From Owenia fusiformis (taxonomy: Eukaryota > Annelida > Polychaeta > Sabellida > Oweniidae), in contig CAIIXF020000001.1 in assembly GCA_903813345.2 (NCBI GenBank), positions 51,971,885-52,035,884 of the forward strand: DNA of 64,000 nucleotides, read 5' to 3'. Under the pieces are notes generated by a model that was given only the letters and a program-made list of their open reading frames with translations, was not told where the DNA came from and searched no databases. A program made the position numbers and the translations under genes. This document shows positions 46,060 through 57,000 of this stretch, piece by piece; the first letter of the stretch is position 1, and each line of letters starts with the position of its first letter.

Positions 46060-47890
46060 GGAATAATCGTACAATTAATAAAAGGATAATGACGTCACGA
46101 TCGAAATCGGAGAAGGGTTGAAAAATTCCGACTAAGTTCGCTTCATGTTAGTTCCTGTCGCGAGATAGATTATCTGCTACAATTGAGTGGAAGCGTTCAT
46201 ATTGTATATTTATTCAGTAGTTAGAGTTTGAAGAGTATAATCCCGAAACATAACACAAATTAAAGGAAATTATCAGGGGTGGCATATCATGTTAATCACT
46301 AATCCTGCGATCACTTGATATTTTATAGCCATGCTTTTAGGAAACAAGTCGACCTTACGTTTGGTTCATGGGATCCGACATAATATTTTGCAACAAAATA
46401 AGCCCCGAAGTGATAATCCATGGCTAGATTATCTGACCTATTCAGCATGGCAACAAGATAGAACACCGTGGTAAAAATAACTTCTCATCCAACGTTATAT
46501 AGATGACAAAGTAATAGTAAAGAATACACCCTGTAAATCCTTGGATTTTATGAAGTGCTTATCTTTTCTGGTTGTCTGTATACTGTTTAGTCGATGAGCT
46601 GTGTGTATACAAGAAGCAACGGCTGATGGAAAGAATCCTACCCAGTTCTGATTTAAATCAATACGCCATATGCATTCCTGCTTCAATACCTCAACATAAA
46701 TTATGATATACATACAAAGCTCTTATTGAACCTTTGCTTATTAACCAAGCTAAAATTACTTACCATGTATTATGCCGATACATCATTTAATGCTTGGGTT
46801 AATTTATCAAGTGAAACGAATAAATGAATGTTTGGTCCTCTTAAGAAGATGTTTCTGCCGTGTTCCATAAATAATGGAAATCTTAAACGTGCGTACAATT
46901 GCAATTATTTCTTACCTTAGGTCTAGACTCTTTATAACACGGAAAAGGCTGATTTTATCCCCTCCATATTGGAGCCGTTTACGTTATATTCCGAATCTCG
47001 TAAACAGGTAGAACTCTGACGAATATGTGTTAGGGATACATGCCTGTTCATAAGTGAGAACATTCAAGTCCGAGTAGATTATCCAGTTCTTGTTTTGTTC
47101 CAAATGCTTCATTCGTTTCAACCTCAATCTATGGTAAACTCAACTCAGGTTATGGATGGATCGATACAGGTTAAATCGCGCATGCGCAACTAAGATTAAT
47201 AATTAATGTGATTTCCGACATGTTCTAAGCATTCAACTATCAACTAACTAGCGCAAAGATCCAGCAATGTTTGCCAATCCCACTAAGCTTCGAGCCCTAA
47301 TTTATTAGGCAAATTGATTTTATTTCTATTGCGAACGTGGAACGGACTTTCGAATATGTACTTATCCAACACCAGATGATACGTAATCCCATTAGGCATG
47401 TCACGGTACAAAGCTTATTTCAGTCTGGAAGACTTATTCCTTAATATAAAATCACACACATCGATTTTAATCACTTTTCTTAATTAAAGAGTTGGTATCT
47501 GTGATGCCAATGCTACTTAAAAATATTCCAATTTGATAATTATTAATTACATAATTTGTCACGCCGCGATCACTATCAAATTAGGTGAATAGACGACAAA
47601 ATATATCTCGGCTTTTACTATCATACATCCGAATGTGGGACATGTTTAGTAGTTTCTTTTCTGTCGAAATCAGAGGTTGAACAGTTGTCCATGTATCGTC
47701 ACTGAATAATTTTCCTTTTTGAATTAAAGGCGAGGGTGCACATTTTTAGCAAACTAATCGGAAGTTGTTATTACTGCTTTCATGGTGAGCAATTTTGCTA
47801 GCTTTAGCTTTGACATTTTCAGAAAAGATTTGTACGTTTGCTAAACGTCCAGGTTGAGGTACTGATTTAAATTCAGCATCATACACCGCT
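46060..47890. other. Intergenic stretch between the minisatellite and the palindromic MITE
   Basis: No ORF with recognisable content and no repeat structure found by eye. Confidence 0.4.
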
Positions 47891-47895
47891 GTGAA

Positions 47896-48042
47896 ATGCC
47901 TTGGTCGCATTTGCTCCGATTTTCACCACGGCGTTCGACTGATTGAGTATTTTGTTCAAAATTGAATACAATATTCAATTGAACAAAACACTCAATCGGC
48001 CGGGCGCCGGCCGATGGATCGGGGCATATGCGACCAAGGCAT
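47896..48042. mobile_element. 147-bp palindromic MITE
   Basis: It begins ATGCCTTGGTCGCAT and ends with the reverse complement; an inner inverted repeat around TGAGTATTTTGTTCAA makes nearly the whole element a hairpin. The right half holds a GC-rich GGCCGGGCGCCGGCC block absent from the left half. No protein content. Confidence 0.7.
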
Positions 48043-49160
48043 AAGTAAGATACTTATAGCTAGACTTTTTCCAAAAACCATGCAATATGGAAAAACATTA
48101 GCGATGATTTTTAAAAATGTTTGGGAATTTCATTGTATAGTTTAACCTGACCTAGGACGACATGTAAAATATTCCATCCTCTGATGGTAGCGTTTTTGCC
48201 GTACAGGGGTTGCTAAGCAACCACTATTATAGTTTTTTAACAAGTAAAAATACCCGCAAAAGTTAATCATAAAATCTTTGTATTTTAGTGTTGCTTGAAG
48301 GATACGTACCTGTAGTTGTACTGCTCGACGTGAGGTTTTCTAGCGACTACGGCTGAGACTGACCTCGATCTAAACATTTTCTAGAAGTTTGAAAATGAAC
48401 AAATGAAGGCATGATGGGAACACAACACACTGAATAGGTACTTTTTAAAAATGCAAGTCACGTCAAACCGTATCCGGTATGGTAAGAAATTCATATCAGC
48501 ATTTCCACTTACTCACAATTCCCTAATTCTTCATAGCTGATAAACATTTCTCAACTGATTACGACACCTACTCTATTCGGGTGCATAACCAGTCGACCGT
48601 GGAACATCGTACAAGACGTCATCGGACAGATTTCAGAGTAAAATCATGAAAACTCCGACGATATGTTTAACAATTTGAGTGGGGCTTTGAATGATACAAT
48701 TTTTATCAACGAGTTCGTTGGCATCAACATCAGGTGTGTGAGTGGGCGTAACAGTAAAATTGGCATTATCGTATAACCATATGCCACGATTATTCGATTA
48801 ATGATATGATAAACGAATTTGAAAATCGCGCCAAAACACTTTTGAATGTGGATCAGACAATATATTTGTCAATTAGGTTAAATCAAAATATTCGATCATA
48901 TCATAGGTTAAACCAAATCAGATAATTCCTCGTGGTATCACTTTATCTACTCATTCGCTTCGTTTCACTTGTGTTGATATTTGATATCAACTCGAGATTG
49001 TCGATAAAAATGAAATTACTCAATATGATCTGACATTCATAATTTATTGGACAAATCTGCTATTGGAACTTCTCATCCACGATGACAAGGTCCACCGATC
49101 ATGTTCTTGAGAGGACACTCCCCTCCAAAAGTTTAGCAATACGATCTTCCTTTTGGGTTA

Positions 49161-49425
49161 CGTTTTTAAGTTTATCTTGTCGGTGTTGCGAAACTTTTGG
49201 AGAGAGTATGTACCGTGGTACGTGAATGAGTTAGACGTTCGATGATGTTACGACAGAATATTGAATGTGGTGGAACATCATTAGAGCTCTTATTAGCTCG
49301 AAATCGTATGTATAGCTTATACGGCCATGTGGAAGACATTGAGGAGAAAGCGGATATGACAATTCGTTTTTAAGTTTATCTTGACGGTGTTGCGAAACTT
49401 TTGGAGTGAGTATGTACCGTTGTAC
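49161..49425. repeat. Direct repeat of about 60 bp, 204 bp apart
   Basis: CGTTTTTAAGTTTATCTTG followed by CGGTGTTGCGAAACTTTTGG and TATGTACCGT occurs at 49161 and 49365 with a few mismatches. It may be the remains of a larger element; the 104-codon plus-strand ORF over the second copy has no recognisable features. Confidence 0.55.
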
Positions 49426-50436
49426 ATTGCTTGGTTCAATTTCGATAAATACAACAGATGCCAAAATTCGACTATAATTAACATGGAAAATGTCACCACC
49501 TGCATTTGTTACAGATGCCCAACACAAAAAGTTGGAGACCATAACAATACGTCACTACTTGTCACGGGCGGTGACATGACAGGATACGACCTGGTAGGAC
49601 ATATTAATTCGAGATATAAGCAAACAGTTACCTTGATGCCATATTATAAATTCCCTCTTGAGGAGAGGTTCAATTACCACAAGGCATTAGCATGAAAAAT
49701 GGCGGGGTCATTTTGAATTCAATTTCTTCTTAGTAGAGCTCTCGTGTCTCTATCGCATCAGCATACTAACATTTGAACTCGATCGGTCAACTGGTATTTT
49801 AGCTATCGAAGATTACATTTGTTAGGAAAAATACCCTCGTCTTTCCATCATGTTTAATCAACAATGCATTTAATGCTTTTGAACTAGTTTGGTAATAGCG
49901 ACTTTTGTTTTAACCCTACCAACATACAAGAGTGTGCTACAACTTGAAATAACATATTTCACTAGAGAAGAGACGATGGTCTTAAATTCCTCATTCCCTA
50001 TTTGAAATGTAATGTTGAAAAGGCTCTAAATGTCATGTACACACTTACTCTATCCTCGATGGTCCTGATGGCAAGATGAAATACAAAATCAAGCTCTTTG
50101 AAGTGGAAATTAAAACGATACTGGTGCTAAAGTCGGAGGGCGCAAAGGCGAACATAAATTTTGAAAAGGTTCAGATAGTTTTCAAGAGGCTAGCCTGCCA
50201 CTCAGGCCTTTTCATCTCCATTTCAACTTACATTTGAAATAAAAATATCAAGAAAAATAGACTAGGGTAGGACAGATCTAACAAGTCAGCAGATAATGAT
50301 GATTCAGGAGAAAATCCCCCAAATAAGGAGCAGACACAGACGGCAGCATAGAGACAACCAGTTTACAGCACCATTATATTATTAGCTATTTTTCATGTAA
50401 AGTTTGCAATTCGATTTCTCCCCATTTCAACACATA

Positions 50437-50938
50437 CACTGGTGATCCGCTCGATTACGCTGGTTACCGAAACATCGGTAACAAAATGTCGGAACATCGA
50501 AGGTACGATTTTTCTCTTTTCCTTATTTCGCGCGTTGTAGGCAGAATCCCCACGACATTTTTCACACAAACGTGTATCAGTATCACATGTTTAAGAAAAT
50601 GTACATGTTTGCGAAAAATATCTCAGAAGACAACAGAATCGTCGATTTAATACCTCACTTTAAAAGTTACATAAACGGAATGGGTTAAAAGTGCAGATCT
50701 TAATTGTTTTTCAAAATTCCGTTTATGTAACTTAAGAGAGGAATTAAATGGGCGACTTTGTTGTCTTCTGAACTATTTGTTCGCAAACATGTACATTTTC
50801 TTAGACATATGATACTGGTACACGTTTGTGATAAAAATGTCGTGGGAATTTTGCCTTGTGAAACAAGAAGAAAAATCGTACCTTTGACGTTCCGACATTT
50901 TGTTACCGAAACCAGTGTAGTCGAGCGGATCACCAGTG
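50437..50938. mobile_element. Foldback repeat with about 220-bp arms
   Basis: Left arm 50437-50668 begins CACTGGTGATCCGCTCGA; the right arm ends with its reverse complement at 50938. The arms share long blocks (for example the region around AAACATGTACATTTTCTTA) with scattered mismatches and small indels, separated by about 45 bases. No coding content. It is a MITE or an inverted duplication; no clear target duplication was found. Confidence 0.7.
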
Positions 50939-51669
50939 ACATTCAGTCCGTGCATTATCATGCACCGTGGTAACGTGTATATTGCTTATACGTATATACG
51001 TATCAATCGTAAAGGGAAAAAAGTTAATTCGAGAGGCTTCGAATTCATTACGTAAAAAAACGATGTTGAGAACTGTGAGTGTCGACTGATTTAGAATTTT
51101 CTTTACTCACAATGCGATCAAAAACATGAAAAGTGAAATGCTCTAGACACCCAGAAGCTTTAAGACTACCTCGTACCTAAACTGTAGTAATTGCCGTTAA
51201 ACGGAGCCCTTTCCAAAGACTAAGACCGAAAACATCATTTGAAAGGGAAGTAAGGCTTTCCAAATTTGCCCGTGTCTGTAACATGTGTAATGACAAACGC
51301 GAATATGTTAAAGTTAAAATCTAATCTTACATCAGGTGGCTATTGGCTATGAATGCAGGAATGTTGTCCAATTTTATTATTTCAATATTAAAAGGTGGCA
51401 GTACCGGACAAACTGGTTGCTTAATTTCCCGATACAATGGACCGAAATAAGTACTTTGAAGCACAGCATGCACGTTCACACGTGTACCGTTGAAGGAACA
51501 ATCCGGCTTTTAAACATTTATTTTCAGAACTGGTCTTTCCCTAACAATTCTAGACTTATTAGAGTGTAAGAAAGGCTCATTCCGTTGGGAACTTAAGAAA
51601 AAAAGCCAATTCCATAAATCGAACAAATTAGGTGGCAGTGACGTCCTAACATCAGATGGTCGAGATGTA

Positions 51670-52318
51670 CAAAGGCCGATCAAAAAGTTTCTTACCGTTG
51701 GCTCTCAATTTTATAATAAGAGGAGTTGGAAGCTCAAACTTTAACATGAGACAGGATAGTTAGTTTGCTTGAAACTGTACGAGTTTCGTATAAATTAGTT
51801 CATTGTTAGTGACACAGAGTCAATTTATATTTTCAATGACGAAGTTAGGTGGAGCAGGGTTATATATAAAATATCTGCTGAGTTTTGGTTCTGAAAATTA
51901 CCGACATCGTTTAAAAACCTCTCATACGAAGGCCTTAAACATGTGTTTTTGGATCGAGTGGACAGATGTAGGAAGTACATTGCAACTGGGGATGAATATT
52001 TTGAATGAGAATGAATATTAGCAGAAAAACTAATTAAACATGATTAAACTACAGTCTGTTGACAGATGATACTACTAAGTGTTAGAAATTTCCAAAACTG
52101 CAGCTTAGCACAAGTTTTTATAAAAAAACGCTGCTCCACCTAATTCAACCATTGAAAATATGTATTGACTCTGAGCCACTACCAATGAACCAATTTGAAT
52201 GAAACTCACACAGTCTCAAGCAAACTTACTACCCTGTCTCATGTAAAATTTTGAGCATCCAACTCCTCTTATTATAAAATCTAGAGCCAACGGTAAGAAA
52301 CTTTTTGATCGGCCCTTG
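51670..52318. mobile_element. 649-bp non-autonomous element with about 190-bp terminal inverted repeats
   Basis: The ends CAAAGGCCGATCAAAAAGTT and its near reverse complement are flanked by TA at 51668-51669 and 52319-52320, as for Tc1/mariner insertions. The arms (about 51670-51862 and 52128-52318) share blocks such as TCTTACCGTTGGCTC and the ATAATAAGAGGAGTTGGA region. I see no transposase fragment in the core. Confidence 0.75.
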
Positions 52319-52319
52319 T

Positions 52320-54000
52320 ACATATTTTAATTTGTATAACTATCAAATACATATAAGGGTAATATGGAACTACTGAAACTGATGAATATTCAAGTTTAAG
52401 GGAACTTTCAAATGCCCTGCCATGTATCTATCCTGAATTAACCACCTGGTGGTGAAACTGGTAACCACCAAATTGCATCTGGGTAATTCAGCTTACCTGT
52501 CAAAATGCCACTGAAACAAGGATTGGCAGGCATTATTCAAACTTGACACTCGTTGCATGCAGTAGAACAATTTAGTAAAAATATATCTATAAGGTTCTCT
52601 TTGGACCAAGTATTCTGTTGAAAGCTGGACATTACAAATATTTTGTAGTATTCAAGCTTCCTCAGCAGTTCTAGTCTTCAAAATATGAATAATATTGTTA
52701 CCAAATTGGTCTATGCCGTACAACGAAGTATGAGTTTGAATAGGGCTTCCAATCCTACTTGCCAATGAAATATAGTTTGAAAAATTCTGATTTTCATCAT
52801 TTTATGGTTTATTTCATATTTGGTAATAATATTCATTAATAATTACTCTCCGAGAGCAGGATTACATGGGATACTTCAGTAGTAAGTACAGTCATTCAAC
52901 CATATCTACTAAATCTGAAAAGTTTCTTTCCAGTGACTCCTTTCCAAATGCCAACCTTGCCTACATCATGTACATTGTCAGATCGTACAGTTTCAACAGG
53001 TACAGAAGTCAATATATTGCTATTCACCAATCATGTTTATTATGCAGAACTAATTGATTACTACAACTGCATCAAGTCCATCAGTAACGTTTCTATGCTC
53101 ACTTCACCTAAAGGAGTCGACATAAAGGCTCAGATTTAGACAGAAATTTTTGAATGATCTGTATTTCTTGTGCCATTCACTGGCTTTGTCTTACTAAGCT
53201 ACATTAACAGATAAAGTCTGTGTGATGAGACATCTCAAAATGTTCATGTTTGGCCGTCTAATCACACATGGTACAATGGAATGAAATAAATTGTTTGAAA
53301 GAAGCATTCTCATTTACAGGTGTTAACATACTGGTTCTATAGTACATCACTTCATTTTTAGAATAAAAGTTGACACATAAAACTAAGATATACTTGACTT
53401 TATTCTTGTTAATAAAGGAATAAGATTTCAAAAGGACCTATTAGGTGGCCCATGGTCTTGAATAAAGTTGTAAGGTGATTTCAAAGTAGGGATTGTTTTG
53501 TACGAAAGTAATAGGTTTTATCACTAGGGATAAAACCTTTTCCTTCACTCATAGAGTATATCATCTTATTCCCCTTTACCATTGATCTTGATGATAAATA
53601 TCAACTTATTCTAGCATAGTTTTATACCATACACCAAAGGAACTAACTGACAACTGGACAATAGACTGTAATCAAGTTATAAGCTATATTTTAGTCTGAA
53701 TTCTTCGATTTGTCCATAAAACATCTACTGCATGATTACATAAAGCTAAAGTATACAACATTGGTATCTCAGATAACGAACATTCAAAAATCAATTGATA
53801 CCATTACCATTAACATCACAGTACTACCAGATGAAAAGTGTGCACATTTTATAAAAGAAATCAAAAGCTATATGTTATCTACTCATTTTACTTTTTCGAT
53901 TTTTACACCGTTTGAAAATCTGATTATTTTATTAAGAAAGTTAAAGATTTTCAAACAGTTGTACTGTAGTAGATTCATAGGCCTAACTCCTATGTTTTAA
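52320..54000. other. Region downstream of YTHDF
   Basis: Probably YTHDF 3' UTR in its upper part. A plus-strand open frame at about 52933-53139 reads a protein-like peptide but has no ATG at its start and no family I can assign. Confidence 0.35.
53928..53933 (-). promoter_or_regulatory. YTHDF: Possible YTHDF polyadenylation signal
   Basis: TTTATT on the plus strand reads AATAAA on the minus strand, about 70 bases after the YTHDF stop codon. YTHDF 3' UTRs are usually longer, and further signals occur near 53400 and 53030, so this may be one of several. Confidence 0.3.
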
Positions 54001-54004
54001 TAAT

Positions 54005-57000
54005 TCAGCGTCTACCAGCTGAGCTTGGTGCAGGTCCTGATCCACCAGACATGCCAGGGCCACCACGAGGGTCATCCTGGAAAAATCACAACAACATTAG
54101 TAAAAAGAATTTGACTAACAATTGGGAATAGGACAATGGGTACTGCACTCAAAAGGAACAGAAATTGCATTTCACAATCAAACATGAATACCTTCCTGTA
54201 ATTTTAGTATGCAAGACAGAATGTAAACTTTTAGTATCATAACATTTGAAAACAAAACAAAAAGACTAATAGTAAAAGTGAACTTCCAGTGCAAAATAGC
54301 AGATATCGTGGGATAGCTGCAAAACATAATCAGAAGGTAATGTACTAGAAATTATACAGAAGGCAAGATACAAGCCATTCAAGAAACAGAGTACCTGATA
54401 ATAGTATTAAATTCTCATATTATCTTTTGTAAGTTTTCTCATCTTGTCAAAATTCGAAGCCACTTCTGCTAGTTTTACACTTAGCATAGTATGTCCAACA
54501 TCATTTCACATGTTTCTAGTTGCAAAAATAAAGTGTTACGGAAATCATAAAGGGGGCAGTTGCTACCATTATTTTCTCAGAAACAATATTCCAAAATTAA
54601 TCAAGTTGCTGCCAGGAGAGATCTAATCTAGGATTGAGGTCATCAAAGATTGCCAGATTTGGATTGTCAGTGACATCTATATATAAAATGTTCAAACAGC
54701 AAGCCTTGAAGATAGGATATTAAAAGTATAGAATCAAAGATAAATTAATTCCAAGGCCTTTTCTAAACTTCAAAATAAAACTTGGCTTAGACATTTAAGA
54801 TCAATAATTAATATTGGTTATCAGTACCAAGTACCAAGTTCAGTGGATCAGTTCTATAGCAGATTTTATAACAGTAATTTGTTAGCCACTTGAGTCATAG
54901 ATAATTGTATTTGCTTATCAATCTGAATGGCTCAACAAATAAAACAGAAAAAATATTCTACTTGTCACCTCGGCCTAGTAATTATTATACACCACTCGCC
55001 ATAATTTTGAATAACAAAGAGATGAGAATTTCGAACATGTAACCTCATCCAGTTGCAAATTATTGCATCAATCTCGCATAGCCCTAGAAAACCTTATCAT
55101 AATTATTCCTTCAATAGCCATTTGTCATTTAACCTTAGACATCAACAATGATCAGTGATCTCCCCAACACTAAAGCAAGTGGGCTCAGCACCCACATGAG
55201 ATTCAGAAGAGGCTTGCAATGCACCCACTTGAAAATCCTTATACACACACTTGAAAATGTGAAAAATCATGAAAAATTGGCATATTTTGACCCAATTTTG
55301 GACTGATTTCTGAAAATGAGAATTTTGCACCCACTTGAGAAAACTGAGGAGAACACTGATGATGTTGATCAAACTTTAAGATCAAATTGCTAGTTCACCT
55401 GATCTTCTTCCTCTTGTCGTTTCTCATAGTGTCCAAAGTCATCAAAGATAGAGGTCGTGTGGCGATAGGTGTGAATAATTTTCAGAACCTGTTTGCCCTT
55501 TTCAAATGGTACTTCCTGGGTGTCACGTGAATTAGTCACAGGCTTGTTCTCATTATTCTCAAGCCTGATGTGACGAAGCTGGCTATTGGGCACATCCTTC
55601 ACATAGATCCATTTCACTTCAAATTGTCCCTTCCATTTATCCTGAGCCCATACTCCACTGTTCGCATTGTAATCCAGATTACTAATCATTTGAGCCATTC
55701 CACAGAAATGGCCACTTCCATTCACGCTATAGAGCAAATACACTGGGCCCTTGCCTTCCTGTTGCTTGTAAGCCTGTTCAAGCCTCTTGTTTCCATGCTC
55801 AGTACTACACCATATGTTGTACTTGATAGAACGATGAATATCGTCTTCAGAATAAGATTTTATTATGAAGAACCTTGCTCCTTTGGTGTTCACATTGTAC
55901 TCCTTAGGGTTATATGAATTGGCAGATTTCAATTTATCCAAGACAGGGTGCGACACAACAGGGTTACTATTGTTTTGATTAACCCCACTAGAAGAGTTCA
56001 TAGCTGAGGATCCACCATTGTACGCAGCTCCCGAGCCGCGTGTTTTAGAACCCCAAGCTTGGCGGTTCTGGGAGCCAGCTGGTCCCTGCTTAGTAGCGTT
56101 ATTCTTATTTCCCCATGTGCCAATGTCCATGTTACTATGCTTACTATTAGGCAAAACTGGGGCCATTGGGATACTTTTAGGCTTCAGGGATGGTTGGGGT
56201 TTCGCAGGTTGAGATGCAATGTTCGCCCAAGACATTTTCTTAGGGGCTGATGAGGTGGCAGGGGCAGGAGCAGAGTGGGGAGCTTGTCCTACTAAGTCCT
56301 TGCCTACATTTCCACCATGCATTTCAGGGACAGTGTCCGGTTCATGATTTTCCAATGACATAACTTTCATTCCATGGTCGAGTCCATTTGCACTCATATC
56401 TACCCGTTCAATGTCTCCATTGGTCACATAACTTTCTGTGGGCCCCAGTGCTTCAGGGTGATAATAATCATAACTCCCCCTAGAGTCTTTACGATCACCA
56501 TTAGCATTGCTAGCCCAAGGGTCCGTATAACCTGGGAACTCCCATCCAAATCCTGGCTGGCTGTATGGAAAACCACCACTACTGAACACTCCAGTATTTG
56601 AGACATAGTCACTTTGGGGATAGCTAAGAAATGATCCCATAGGATCACCTCCTGCTGTTGACCATGCACCTTGTCCATGATCAGCAGTGTTCAGATAGAA
56701 AGATGGGTAAGCATAGTTCATGTACTCTGTGCTGGGACTTGACATCGGAACAGAACCATACCCTTGCTGTTTCCGGCCAATGAAGACAACAAATATGAAA
56801 GAAAATAAATGTTAATGTTAAAACATGGAATGTAACTACAAAAGTATATTCAACAAATCCATTCACCTTAGTAAATTTTAGGGCTTCATAATAGGTGAAA
56901 ATTATTTCTCAAAGTGTTAATATTCCAAACAATGAATATGATCTATTCTTGCTATTGTCAACCATTCATCCTTAAATCTGGGCTATTTGTTGATGAATTA

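Noticed and set aside
52933-53139. Plus-strand open frame of 68 codons after a TTTCCAG acceptor-like sequence
   Set aside because: Peptide looks protein-like, but there is no ATG at its start, no phase partner and no family I can assign; it is antisense to the likely YTHDF 3' UTR.
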